From NCBI GenBank assembly GCA_964487845.1, contig CAZASK010000019.1, positions 1 through 27,604 on the forward strand: 27,604 nt of DNA, read 5' to 3'. The DNA is from CAZASK01 sp964487845 (GTDB taxonomy: Bacteria; Chlamydiota; Chlamydiia; Chlamydiales; FEN-1388). Below are positions 12,856 to 21,757 of this stretch, one piece after another. A program made the position numbers and the translations under genes. How positions within the stretch are numbered: position 1 is the first letter of the stretch; each line of letters begins with the position of its first letter. A model generated the notes under the pieces. It saw only the letters and a program-made list of their open reading frames with translations. It was not told where the DNA came from and did not search any database.

Positions 12856-13977
12856 TCAGACTCCGCCTTCGAGAACAGCAAATGCTGTTCGAAGAGATTG
12901 GGTGAACTGAGATGCCCTTCGCAGAATTTTTGGACGCAGGCTTCGTAGCGTTTCATAGATATCCAGTGGGCTAATTTCTACTTCGCTCAAGCTTGAAGCT
13001 TCGCGTTGCATTTTTTGAATTTCACGGGCTACACAAATAGAGTTGGCCAGAGTGCCCGTTCTTCCTTTTCCATGTTTACAGTTGATTCCAACATAAGCAG
13101 TAGGATCCTCTAGATGCTGCATGGCTAATCGCAAACATTTTTGAAGAATTTCTTCCGACGGTGCAACTTTTCCATCTACCCAATTTTTGTAATGGTAGTG
13201 AGTGAATGTTTGAGAGCTTTTCGTATTTGAAATCGTAAACGTTCGTTTTATGAGCGATGGCACTTTGTTGTTTTCGTTTCGGTTTTTTTTATCTTGAGCT
13301 ATTACCTCTTTTGAAGTTTGGGTGATAGTAACTCCTTCAGGTAGCTGGAGAGTGCTTAACGTCTTTTTTTTCCAAAAAGGAGTAATTGATTTTTCAGTCA
13401 GCTCATTAAAGCTAAACCAGGCGGGACAGCTTTTTTCGGGATGAAGAATATAGGTATCAATGAGTGTGTTCCAAAAATTGCTGACTTCATTATTTTTTGG
13501 GCAGGCGGCGAGTACTAATTGTACATGATCCTCTATTTTTATTTCGTGAGCGTCTATGTTATGAGCGATTTTATTAGGAAAAGAGCCGCATTTTCCATCT
13601 ACTTTTGATTGCACAATCGATAGGCGTTTTTGAAGACTTTTTTTATTTTCGGTATATTGTGCAAGATCCACTTGGTTGACTTGTATCTTTTTGAAAACAT
13701 ATTTTTTCACAAATTGCTCAATTGCAGTATGGCTGTTTTGAATTTTTGGGTGCTTGTGAATATAGTGTAGAGTAGCTGTGATGAGCTTTTGGTATCGAGA
13801 ATAGTGCTTACTTTCTTTTTTTTCCGAAGATAATACAGCAAAAAACTTTTCTATCACCTTGTTCTTTTTGATGGGATCTTCGATATTGAGAATAGCTCGA
13901 AGTAATTTCTTTTTGCCTATATAAAGATCCTGGAATAGCCCAAGACCAAACATATCATGTAAGTTGCTAATTTTCAT
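12856..13977 (-). CDS. Classical protein tyrosine phosphatase-like protein, candidate effector
   Basis: The 373-residue protein has the ordered motifs of the eukaryote-type PTP fold. QLVLAACPKNNEVSNFWNTL (153-172) matches 'Y-I-A-x-Q-x-P-x-x-x-T-x-x-D-F-W'. FTHYHYKNWVDGKVAPS (258-274) matches 'HyHYtnWPDHGvP', giving the general acid Asp268 in a WVD instead of WPD loop. INCKHGKGRTGT (298-309) is the P-loop with nucleophile Cys300 and Arg306 (C-x5-R). LRSLRPKILRRASQFTQS (344-361) matches the Q-loop region 'R-x-x-R-x-x-x-V-Q-x-x-x-QY'. The N-terminal about 125 residues are Lys-rich, helical and unassigned, a plausible secretion/chaperone region. The classical PTP fold in bacteria is typical of YopH/SptP-type effectors. 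It lies 36 bases after a DUF502 gene. Confidence 0.72.
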   Translation of the reverse strand: MKISNLHDMFGLGLFQDLYIGKKKLLRAILNIEDPIKKNKVIEKFFAVLSSEKKESKHYSRYQKLITATLHYIHKHPKIQNSHTAIEQFVKKYVFKKIQVNQVDLAQYTENKKSLQKRLSIVQSKVDGKCGSFPNKIAHNIDAHEIKIEDHVQLVLAACPKNNEVSNFWNTLIDTYILHPEKSCPAWFSFNELTEKSITPFWKKKTLSTLQLPEGVTITQTSKEVIAQDKKNRNENNKVPSLIKRTFTISNTKSSQTFTHYHYKNWVDGKVAPSEEILQKCLRLAMQHLEDPTAYVGINCKHGKGRTGTLANSICVAREIQKMQREASSLSEVEISPLDIYETLRSLRPKILRRASQFTQSLRTAFAVLEGGV

Positions 13978-14013
13978 AAGCCCTCTATGTAAAAATTAAT
14001 ATACTTTAACGAA

Positions 14014-14676
14014 TTATTTTATATCGATTTGCAAAAGTCCGGATTTGTATTGTTGCGAAGTTCCGCATGACATAATGAAGCGGAGTGCCTCTTTGGCTGA
14101 CATGTTGAGATAGATCACCTCTTCTTGAGGATAGAGTAACACATATCCATTCGTCGGATTAGGAGTCCCAGGTATGAGTACAGAAATCATCTTCTTACTA
14201 GAAGAGGGCAAAAAGTCATTTTCTAATGTAGCAGTGACAAGGCCTATCGCCCTATGAATAGGTGATGGATAGGGGACAAGTACGACTTGAGTAAACGTTT
14301 CTGATTTTGGAGAAAAGAGCGCGTGGGTGAAGTCTTTACTTGCACTGTAGATGCTTCCAATAATAGGAAGTTTACCAATAACTAAATCGTTTATGTACAG
14401 AAATAATTTTACAGCGAATCGGTGACTGATAGCTCCTATCAGAACAAGCAATAGACCAAGAGAGATGATGATAAGCGCTCTTGAAATAATGGTATTTACT
14501 TCTGCTTGAGTGAATCCCCACAATCCATTATTTGCCATGCCGAAATCTATCAATAAACTATGTACAATATCATGGAATGGATTTGTAATTACATTCACTA
14601 AGAATGAGAAAATAATATAGGTAATGCATAGCGGCAAAAATATGACAAGGCCTGGCAGAAAGATACGTCGGATCAT
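14014..14676 (-). CDS. DUF502 family membrane protein, second of a tandem pair
   Basis: The 220-residue protein has two N-terminal hydrophobic helices (about 4-30 and 65-90), then the DUF502 core: VVLVPYPSPIHRAIGLVT and VLIPGTPNPTNGYVLL, and the C-terminal MSAKEALRFIMSCG. DUF502 is found in many Gram-negative bacteria and as LIKE-COV proteins in plants; the function is unknown. It starts 2 bases after the stop of the other DUF502 gene and is clearly a paralogue with the same motif order. Both probably act together in the inner membrane. The gene is followed after 36 bases by the phosphatase-like gene, which may share the transcript. Confidence 0.85.
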   Translation of the reverse strand: MIRRIFLPGLVIFLPLCITYIIFSFLVNVITNPFHDIVHSLLIDFGMANNGLWGFTQAEVNTIISRALIIISLGLLLVLIGAISHRFAVKLFLYINDLVIGKLPIIGSIYSASKDFTHALFSPKSETFTQVVLVPYPSPIHRAIGLVTATLENDFLPSSSKKMISVLIPGTPNPTNGYVLLYPQEEVIYLNMSAKEALRFIMSCGTSQQYKSGLLQIDIK

Positions 14677-14678
14677 AA

Positions 14679-15356
14679 TTATGTATGTGTCTTTGAGTCA
14701 ATAGATGCTGACTTGATGTGAGTGACAGCATCTTCTACGCGTTTAAAAGGGGTGAGTAATACACCGCATGAAATGACATAGCGCAGAGCTTCTTCTACCG
14801 TTAGCTGAATTGGGATGACCTGTTCTTTTTTAAACATAATCAGACAGCCAGAGGTGGGATTCGGCGTGGTAGGGATGAATACTGCTACACGGTTTTCAAT
14901 GTCAAAATCATCTCGAGTAACAAGGCCTACACACCAGCTTTCTGCAGTTGGATAGGGGACGAGAACCACTTGTTTAAACGATTTATTCGATGTTGTAAGT
15001 ACGGTTTGGATAAGCTCTTGCGAGGTCTTATACACAGTGCTGATAACAGGAATTTTATGTAAGATTGAGTCACCTAATTTGATTAAATATTTAAAGAAGA
15101 AGTGACGACCTACCGCTCCAATTAAAACAATAAGCGCAAAGAGAAAAAGCAGCACAAGAATTTGACTTGCGCCGGCTAAAATTCGCTCTGGTGTAACAAA
15201 CAGAAAAGAAACTTTATCGAGTCCGAGTGTAATCAAAATGTTATTCGCGATCCCAAGAAATGGAGTAGTCAATAGGTCAATAATAAATGAAACTATCCAA
15301 AAGGTGAGGGCAAGAGGCAAGAGAACAACAAGACCTGTCGCGAAATATTTTTTCAT
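14679..15356 (-). CDS. DUF502 family membrane protein, first of a tandem pair
   Basis: This 225-residue protein shares the layout of its neighbour: N-terminal helices around residues 5-30 and 55-85, QVVLVPYPTAESWCVGLVT, the signature VFIPTTPNPTSGCLIMF, and VEEALRYVISCG near the end. I place the start at ATG 15356 because AAGGAG lies exactly 6 bases upstream; an in-frame ATG at 15371 overlaps that ribosome site and is unlikely. It follows the RNase R gene by about 60 bases on the same strand. Two adjacent copies imply a local duplication with time to diverge, possibly giving a hetero-oligomer. Function unknown. Confidence 0.85.
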   Translation of the reverse strand: MKKYFATGLVVLLPLALTFWIVSFIIDLLTTPFLGIANNILITLGLDKVSFLFVTPERILAGASQILVLLFLFALIVLIGAVGRHFFFKYLIKLGDSILHKIPVISTVYKTSQELIQTVLTTSNKSFKQVVLVPYPTAESWCVGLVTRDDFDIENRVAVFIPTTPNPTSGCLIMFKKEQVIPIQLTVEEALRYVISCGVLLTPFKRVEDAVTHIKSASIDSKTHT

Positions 15357-15418
15357 TCCACACTCCTTCACTATTTACTACTGCATCATACGTGTGCATT
15401 TTATTTGTTGACCAGTCT

Positions 15419-17668
15419 TTATCTTCTCTTTTTTGATTTTTTCTGCGTGCGACGAGGCTTTCGATTTTTCTCTTTTCGCGCGTTCTGTAGCTTTTTACTC
15501 GCTACGATCTGCCACGTTGCTTCCTTCAAAACAAGGTCTATTTTCTTAACCATTACGGAAATAGCATCACCTGCTTGATAAGATATGTTGTGATAGCGCC
15601 CTACAAGGCTCATCCCTTTTTCTTCATAGACGAAGTAATCATTTTCTAGCTCTGAAACGTGTAAAAACCCTTCTAGCATGAGCTCAATTGCATCAAAATA
15701 AATGCCAAATGGCTTCACTCTGGTGACTACGCATTCAAACTGCCTCATAGGCGTTTTTTCTGTCATTGACTGCAGAAGACGTAGTTTTTTTGTAATCACA
15801 CAAGCTTGTTCTGCTTTCGCACTCATTCTCTCTTTGTCAGATGCCTGAGCGCACAACGCATCGAGTGCATTTTTATCAGGAGGCTCTTGAGTAAACAGCA
15901 GTCTATGTGCAATGACGTCTACATAGCGTCTGATAGGACTTGTAAAGTGACAGTAGTGCTGCAGGCCAAGGCCATAGTGGCCAATATTATCAGCTGAGTA
16001 GCAGGCCAATTTCATGCTTTTTATATAGCATGTTGCGAGGTACTGCGCTGAACTGGATCCTTCTGCTTCAAGGAAAAATTTTTGAATATCATAGGGAGTT
16101 GGCTCTTGGGGCAACTTGAAGCCAAACGCTGACGCGAGTGCCGAAAACTCGCGAAGGCTTTCTTTCGCTGGCTCTTCGTGAATGCGATAGGTGAGATTTT
16201 TTCCTTCTTTTGCAAGGTGGGTCGCCACCGTTTCATTAGCTCTGAGCATGAACTCTTCTATCATCTGATGGGTGATATCATACTCAATGGTTTCTGTGCC
16301 TGTTGGCACTCCTTTATCATCAATATGGATAATAAGCTCCGGCATATAGAGCTCTACGCTTCCGCGTTCTTTACGCTTCTTTTTAAGGAGTGCGCAGAGA
16401 GATACCATGTCGTGGAGCACTGCTGCATATTTATTTTTTGTCTTCCCATCTAGAACTGCTTTTGCTTCCCTATAGGTGAATCGTTTTTTGCTTTTGATAT
16501 AGCTTCGTGAAATACGGTAATGCTGCATCTGACCTGTTTTATCAAAATACATAAATACAGAAATGGTCAGCCTAATTACATTTTCTTTCAGCGAGCATAA
16601 GTTATCTGAGAGCTCATGAGGCAGCATGGGTATGCATAACCTTGGCAAGTAGGTGCTGTTCATCCTGAGCACAGCTTCATTGTCTAAAACAGATCCTTGA
16701 GTCACGTAGTGTGATACGTCGGCAATGTGTACGCCAAGTACATACAGTCCATTTTCATGTGTTACGGAAACCGCGTCATCATAGTCTTTTGCTGTATCTG
16801 GATCGATTGTAAAACAGTCAAGTGTACGTAAATCTTCGCGTCCTTCTAAATCTTTTTTGGCGACTTTCGTGCCAAATGATTTTGCTGCTTCTACTACATT
16901 TTCTGGAAATACAGTACGTATGTCATGCTCGATAAGAGATGCTGCATTGTCCGTAGAAGGATCATGGATGGAGCCCATTTTTGAAGAAAAGACAGCTTGA
17001 GTAGGGAGATTTTTTTGCCCCCAGCTTGTTACTTCAGCGATAATTCGATCGCCAAACTGAAGTGTCTGATTCGCGGGAAGTTGGACATGTACCATATTTT
17101 GTTGTCCGAGTAGGCTTGAGTAGCAGATGGCCAGTCTATCGTGTAGATGCACGACGATGGCTAGAAGTGCTTTTCGCTTGCGCTGGAGGATAGAGGTGAT
17201 CTTGCCGTCAGGGCCTTTTTCCGAAGTGCCTTCTATCAAAACTTCTACGATATCACCGTCGATTGCACCGTTGATATAGGCTTTTGGAATGAAAATGTCT
17301 TCTAGTGCTGGATTTTTGGGCTCAACAAATCCAAAACCGCGTGGATGTACTTTAATTGTGCCGATCACAATGTCTGGGGATGCGGCATTTTCAGTGGATG
17401 AAAAATATTTTTCTTTAGCTATTTGTAATTTTCCTTCTTCTTTTAATTTTTTGAGAACTTGTTCGAAAATAGCGAAGTGATCTGTGTGGATCTTTAATCG
17501 CTCTAGGAGTGATTCGTGAGACAGCGGAGTATAGTGTTTTCCTTTTACGAACTCATAGGTGATCTTCAGGAGATTTTCAAAGAGTTTTTCTTCTCTTGGA
17601 GTCTTCTTTCGGATCGTTTCTGTAGTTTGCTTTTTTGGCTGTTTTGTTTGAGGTTCCTTTTTCGCCAT
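15419..17668 (-). CDS. rnr: Ribonuclease R (3'-5' exoribonuclease)
   Basis: The 749-residue protein has the RNase II/R order: an N-terminal winged-helix-like region (about 25-90), a cold-shock-type OB fold (about 98-160, with GTIKVHPRGFGFVEP), the RNB catalytic domain (about 250-600), and a C-terminal S1 domain (about 655-730) followed by a Lys/Arg tail. The Mg2+-binding Asp cluster is in DCFTIDPDTAKDYDDAVSV (about 284-302). HFTSPIRRYVDVIAHRLL is the conserved RNB end. It degrades structured RNA from the 3' end and takes part in mRNA and rRNA quality control. It is divergent from leuS, with 180 bases between the starts, so promoters for both lie there. The basic tail is typical of RNase R rather than RNase II. 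Confidence 0.94.
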   Translation of the reverse strand: MAKKEPQTKQPKKQTTETIRKKTPREEKLFENLLKITYEFVKGKHYTPLSHESLLERLKIHTDHFAIFEQVLKKLKEEGKLQIAKEKYFSSTENAASPDIVIGTIKVHPRGFGFVEPKNPALEDIFIPKAYINGAIDGDIVEVLIEGTSEKGPDGKITSILQRKRKALLAIVVHLHDRLAICYSSLLGQQNMVHVQLPANQTLQFGDRIIAEVTSWGQKNLPTQAVFSSKMGSIHDPSTDNAASLIEHDIRTVFPENVVEAAKSFGTKVAKKDLEGREDLRTLDCFTIDPDTAKDYDDAVSVTHENGLYVLGVHIADVSHYVTQGSVLDNEAVLRMNSTYLPRLCIPMLPHELSDNLCSLKENVIRLTISVFMYFDKTGQMQHYRISRSYIKSKKRFTYREAKAVLDGKTKNKYAAVLHDMVSLCALLKKKRKERGSVELYMPELIIHIDDKGVPTGTETIEYDITHQMIEEFMLRANETVATHLAKEGKNLTYRIHEEPAKESLREFSALASAFGFKLPQEPTPYDIQKFFLEAEGSSSAQYLATCYIKSMKLACYSADNIGHYGLGLQHYCHFTSPIRRYVDVIAHRLLFTQEPPDKNALDALCAQASDKERMSAKAEQACVITKKLRLLQSMTEKTPMRQFECVVTRVKPFGIYFDAIELMLEGFLHVSELENDYFVYEEKGMSLVGRYHNISYQAGDAISVMVKKIDLVLKEATWQIVASKKLQNARKEKNRKPRRTQKKSKKRR

Positions 17669-17848
17669 ATTCTCTTAGGTATTAGTTAACTTTCTCATAA
17701 GCCCATGTTATCAGAATGCGTATGTTGTAGAGTACACATTTATACAGATATCTGCTACCATTTCCCCAATGAGACTTCTTCCGAAACTCGCTTTCTTTGA
17801 AAAAACTGGTGATTTTTGCGTGGATTTCTACCAAATACTGGAGACGCT

Positions 17849-20368
17849 ATGAAGTACGATCATAATACTATCGAAAAAAAATGGCAAAAATTTTGGGAAG
17901 ATGAAAAGACATTTCAGTCTGATAACTCTTCTACTCTGCCAAAATACTATGTTCTCGACATGTTTCCCTATCCATCAGGGGCGGGCCTGCACGTAGGTCA
18001 TGTAGTGGGCTATACGGCAACAGATATTGTGGCTCGCTATAAGCGAATGGTTGGCTTTAACGTGCTGCATCCTATGGGGTGGGACAGCTTCGGTCTTCCA
18101 GCAGAACAATATGCTGTGCGCACAGGCACACACCCTCGTATCACGACAAAAGCGAATATTGATACATACAGAAGGCAGCTGAAGTCACTCGGATTTAGCT
18201 ATGACTGGAGTCGTGAAATCGCCACAAGCCATCCAGGCTATTACAAGTGGACGCAATGGATTTTCACAGAACTTTGTAAAAAAGGGTTGGCATTTGAAGC
18301 AGAGACGGCTGTGAATTTCTGCCCATTTTTAGGTACAGTATTGGCGAATGAAGAGGTGGATAATGGTAAATCAAAAGAAGGTGGTCATCCAGTTATTAAA
18401 AAGCCGTTTCGTCAGTGGGTATTGAAAATTACAGCTTATGCAGAGCGCCTGTTACAAGACTTAGAATTACTAGACTGGCCCTCCGGCATCAAAGCCCTTC
18501 AATCGAATTGGATTGGAAAGAGTGAGGGAACTGTTATCCATTTTCAAGTTGAAAATAGGAAGGAAAAAATTTCTGTTTTTACTACATGCGCCCATACATT
18601 GTTTGGAGCAACCTTTGTGGTTCTTGCTCCTGAACATCCTCTCGTGGATAGTTTGACTACTGCTGAGCAAAAAGAAGCAGTAGCGCAGTATAAGGAGCAG
18701 GCGGCTCGCGAAAGCGAAGCTGAGCGCCTTGATATGACAAAAGCAAAAACAGGTGTATTTGTCGGTAGCTATGTGATCAACCCAGCAAACCAAGAGCGTA
18801 TTCCTATCTGGATTGCTGACTATGTATTGGCAACATATGGCACGGGAGCAGTTCAGGCAGTTCCTAGCCATGACGCTAGAGACTGGGATTTTGCCCACGC
18901 CTTTCATCTTCCTTTAAAACCAGTAGTGAAGCCTCACGAAGAAACAGATGGCTGTTGGGAAGGTGATGGCACTATGATACACTCTTCAAATAAAGAAGTC
19001 TCACTCGATGGGCTTGGTGTAGCGCAAGCAAAAATTGCCATTACTGACTGGCTTGAAAAATCAGGTCATGGCGAAAAAAGGGTGCAGTACAAGCTGCGCG
19101 ACTGGCTATTTTCAAGGCAAAGATATTGGGGGGAGCCTATCCCTGTTCTTCATTTTGATGATGGCACCACAAGGCTGCTCGATCTTGATGAGTTGCCCTT
19201 GCTACCTCCTGAGGTGTCTGATTATAAGCCCTCTTCTGATGGCCAGAGCCCGCTTGCAAAAGTAGATGAATGGGTGCATATACAAGATCCAAAAACTAGT
19301 AAGCCCGCACGTCGTGAGACGAATACGATGCCGAACTGGGCTGGCTCTTGCTGGTATTACCTTCGCTTTTGTGATCCTCGAAATAGCGAGCAGGCGTGGG
19401 ATAAAGCTGTAGAAAAGTATTGGCTGCCCGTAGACCTTTATATCGGAGGATGTGAACATGCAGTCCTTCATTTGCTCTATGCTCGATTTTGGCATAAGGT
19501 GTTGTATGATCTAGGGCATGTCTCTACAAAAGAGCCATTTCAAGCATTGCGTAATCAAGGGTTGATTGTAGCTCCTTCATATAAGACGAAGAATAATGTG
19601 TATGTAGCTCCTGAAGATGTTGAGGAAAGAGATGGAAAGTACTGGCATAAGAAGACGCAAGAAGAGCTTGATACGCAAATAGATAAAATGTCGAAGTCGA
19701 AGTTGAATGGGGTGACGCCAGATCAGATTATAGAAGAATATGGTGCAGATGCTCTTCGCTTGTATGAGATGTTTATGGGCCCTTTAGAAAAAGAGAAGGT
19801 GTGGAATACAAGTGCGGTAAGTGGTTGTAGTCGATTCTTGCAACGAGCGTTTGATCTCGTTTGTTCAGATAAGGTGTGTGATGAAGAGACTGAAGAAGGC
19901 ATGAAACAGGCGCACAGGCTTGTAGCCTCCGCTGTAAAAGATTTAGAGCAGCTTCAGTTTAATACCGTTGTTGCGAAGATGATGGCTTTTCTGAATAGCT
20001 TTGCTCCCTTAGATCGATATCCTAAAAAAGCGCTGCTCTTCTTTGTCCAAGTGCTAGCTCCATTTGCTCCGCATATTGCAGAAGAGATGTGGCAGATGCT
20101 TGGTCAGAAGTCAAGTGTGGCATACTCGAGCTATCCTGTAGTGGATGACCGATATTTAGAAGAGAGCGTCGTGACCTATGTCGTTCAAGTAAATGGAAAA
20201 CTGCGTGCGCGTCTTGATCTTCCTAAGGATGAGTCTGAAGAGCGTCTTGTGCAACTTGCAAAGTCCCATCAAAATGTATCTAAATTTTTAGATGGAGCTG
20301 AAGTTGTAAAGGTTGTTTTTGTTCCTAACAAGTTGATTAACATCGTCATACACACAGCAGCTTCTTAA
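17849..20368 (+). CDS. leuS: Leucyl-tRNA synthetase
   Basis: The 839-residue enzyme charges tRNA-Leu with leucine and ATP. Class I motifs are complete: the HIGH-type sequence HVGH (48-51) within MFPYPSGAGLHVGH, the CP1 editing domain with GTGAVQAVPSHDARDWDFAHAF, the WYYLRFCDP segment, and KMSKS at 613-617. The anticodon-binding region and the small C-terminal domain (VVQVNGKLRARLDLP) are present. I place the start at ATG 17849 because GGAG at 17840-17843 is 5 bases upstream; an in-frame TTG/GTG extension to 17816 is unsupported. The gene ends in a good terminator. A scrambled remnant related to its 3' end lies 1.3 kb downstream. Confidence 0.96.
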   Translation: MKYDHNTIEKKWQKFWEDEKTFQSDNSSTLPKYYVLDMFPYPSGAGLHVGHVVGYTATDIVARYKRMVGFNVLHPMGWDSFGLPAEQYAVRTGTHPRITTKANIDTYRRQLKSLGFSYDWSREIATSHPGYYKWTQWIFTELCKKGLAFEAETAVNFCPFLGTVLANEEVDNGKSKEGGHPVIKKPFRQWVLKITAYAERLLQDLELLDWPSGIKALQSNWIGKSEGTVIHFQVENRKEKISVFTTCAHTLFGATFVVLAPEHPLVDSLTTAEQKEAVAQYKEQAARESEAERLDMTKAKTGVFVGSYVINPANQERIPIWIADYVLATYGTGAVQAVPSHDARDWDFAHAFHLPLKPVVKPHEETDGCWEGDGTMIHSSNKEVSLDGLGVAQAKIAITDWLEKSGHGEKRVQYKLRDWLFSRQRYWGEPIPVLHFDDGTTRLLDLDELPLLPPEVSDYKPSSDGQSPLAKVDEWVHIQDPKTSKPARRETNTMPNWAGSCWYYLRFCDPRNSEQAWDKAVEKYWLPVDLYIGGCEHAVLHLLYARFWHKVLYDLGHVSTKEPFQALRNQGLIVAPSYKTKNNVYVAPEDVEERDGKYWHKKTQEELDTQIDKMSKSKLNGVTPDQIIEEYGADALRLYEMFMGPLEKEKVWNTSAVSGCSRFLQRAFDLVCSDKVCDEETEEGMKQAHRLVASAVKDLEQLQFNTVVAKMMAFLNSFAPLDRYPKKALLFFVQVLAPFAPHIAEEMWQMLGQKSSVAYSSYPVVDDRYLEESVVTYVVQVNGKLRARLDLPKDESEERLVQLAKSHQNVSKFLDGAEVVKVVFVPNKLINIVIHTAAS

Positions 20369-20385
20369 TAAGCTGAGACAGAATA

Positions 20386-20416
20386 TCGCCATATCTTTCG
20401 GATATGGCGAGTATTT
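20386..20416 (+). terminator. Terminator after leuS
   Basis: TCGCCATATC (20386-20395), loop TTTCG, GATATGGCGA (20401-20410) gives a perfect 10-bp stem, followed by GTATTTT. It lies 18 bases after the leuS stop. Confidence 0.75.
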
Positions 20417-20465
20417 TGAAAACCACTCATGCTCAAAAGAAACAAGCCTACAGTATCAAAAAGTT

Positions 20466-20559
20466 AAGGTGAGTTATTCCTCTGGCTAAATGCCTTGAAG
20501 TAACTTATACAGTTCTTCATAGTCAATGACGACTACTATAAGGAGGAATAACTCACCTT
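20466..20559. repeat. 94-bp unit bounded by a perfect 17-bp inverted repeat
   Basis: AAGGTGAGTTATTCCTC (20466-20482) and its exact complement (20543-20559) flank 60 bases of unique sequence with no reading frame. This could be a miniature inverted-repeat element, the fused ends of a lost insertion sequence, or a large hairpin in RNA. It lies in the gap between leuS and a broken LRR gene (20410-20712), which otherwise shows only the small repeat at 20551-20587 and no gene. Confidence 0.7.
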
Positions 20560-20587
20560 TCTTGAAGTGCGATTACAGTATGTGAGT
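20551..20587. repeat. Dispersed 37-bp repeat, copy 2
   Basis: Matches 2394-2430 at 27 of 37 positions. The ends ACTCAC (20551-20556) and GTGAGT (20582-20587) are perfectly complementary. The left part also belongs to the right arm of the 17-bp inverted repeat, so ACTCAC can pair with either of two GTGAGT sites. Confidence 0.5.
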
Positions 20588-20712
20588 TGATGATCTAGAA
20601 TTGACAGTAAATGTTCACTTTTCTCTTTCGTCGGAGGTAAAAAATTGTTTAGAAAAAAAGCGTTGTATGCGAGTATGAAATAGTATGGGAAAACAAATTA
20701 AGGAAGTGATTC

Positions 20713-21380
20713 ATGGAGCCTAGTAACAATTCTTCAGTAAAAAATAATCCTTTACATAATCTGCCGCCTGAAGCACACCTAAGAAAAGGAAAAAGGAATT
20801 ACCCTCTCAGATACAAGAAAATATCCCAAAAAATCTTGGAGAAGCAGGTTTAAAAAAAATCAAACTTGCCGAAAAAGAACTACTGCCGAAGTGTCTATTA
20901 CACCAAGAAATTGTATCTCGTTTCGATTAAAATTCCTTAATGAATTTTGCTTTAACATCTAAGGCGTCGTTCCTTCATATTCTCAATACGTATCCGGAAA
21001 TTCCTCTAGTCTCCTTTGGTTCCTCGGGCATAGATCGATTCAAAGATCTCGTGAAAACTCATGGAAAGCATGTGACATCCGTTAATTTAGACGGCATGGA
21101 TTTGAGCAACTTCTCCGTAGCTACACTCACTGCAAAATGTCCCTGTCTTGAACGGATTCGATGTAATGTATTTTTAGATAAAGATTTTCAACACCTTAGC
21201 AAGCTGACAAAACTGCGGCAACTCAACCTTTCCGAATGCTGGAATATCACTAACGAAGGGTTGAAAGAACTCACCAAGCTGACAGGGTTACATCTACTCG
21301 ACCTATTCTTCTGCCATAAGATCACCAACGAGGGGTTGAAAGAACTCTCCAAACTTAAAAGGTTGCGGATAGTTATATAA
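20713..21380 (+). pseudogene. Broken leucine-rich-repeat (possibly F-box-like) effector gene
   Basis: An ATG at 20713 with AGGAAG upstream opens a frame (MEPSNNSSVKNNPLHNLPPE) that stops after about 45 codons. A second frame, shifted by one base near the A-rich tract at 20781-20795, continues coding-like sequence (KKELPSQIQENIPKNLGEAG and KIKLAEKELLPKCLLHQEIV) up to a TAA at 20928-20930. The same frame then resumes at ATG 20940 as a 146-residue piece: MNFALTSKAS, then at least two LRR units with the pattern LxxLxxLxLxxCxxITNEGLKEL, stopping at 21380. So one indel and one stop, plus an abrupt end, break an LRR gene. LPPE and NFALTSK recall the two halves of an F-box but are farther apart than usual. 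The 20940-21380 piece may still be translated. Confidence 0.6.
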
Positions 21381-21568
21381 TTCGTTATGAGGCATATGCA
21401 CTACGCCTTAGCGGTGTATATACCCGTGAGCGGTTACTATCCTTGACTGGATAGGATTGAGGAATAGGCTGCAAGTCTAGAGAGTGTTAAATCAAGTTTA
21501 AAATCTCCTCTTGCAGATCTACTGGGTATATGGCAGGTCAGGACTTCCTTATTCGATATAAAGCAGAT
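21381..21568. other. Non-coding stretch after the LRR remnant
   Basis: No reading frame of note and no RNA gene recognised. The only structure is a small hairpin, CTATCC (21437-21442) / GGATAG (21449-21454). It probably represents decayed coding sequence joined to the leuS remnant that follows. Confidence 0.4.
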
Positions 21569-21687
21569 GTATTAGTAGATGTAAATATGCAGTCCTTCAA
21601 GATGTATCTAAATTTTTAGATGGAGCTGAAGTTTTGAAGGTCGTGTTTTTTCGTAATAAGTTGATCAATATTGTTTCATGCGAGTAG
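21569..21687 (+). pseudogene. Scrambled remnant of a second leuS gene
   Basis: Two pieces of leuS-like sequence are fused in frame. 21580-21599 matches leuS 19451-19470 at 18 of 20 bases (CKYAVLQ versus CEHAVLH), with weaker similarity back to 21569. From 21602 to about 21677 it matches leuS 20274 to about 20349 with ten codons changed, encoding DVSKFLDGAEVLKVVFFRNK, then LINIVSCE and a TAG at 21685. About 800 bases between the two pieces are missing. Of the changed codons in the second piece about seven are synonymous, which shows that this copy diverged while it was a working gene and is not a recent duplicate of the neighbouring leuS. Confidence 0.8.
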
Positions 21688-21757
21688 GCGCTTTTTCACG
21701 CTCTTGACCTCTTTTACGCAATGTAAAGCACTATAATGCTATATGGTGCTATACAGT

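Noticed and set aside
20466..20559. Complete insertion sequence
   Set aside because: Only 60 bases lie between the inverted arms and there is no transposase frame or clear target-site duplication.
21415..21480. GC-richer stretch with a small hairpin that might be an RNA gene
   Set aside because: It does not fold into a tRNA cloverleaf and has no anticodon stem or CCA end; it is more likely decayed sequence.
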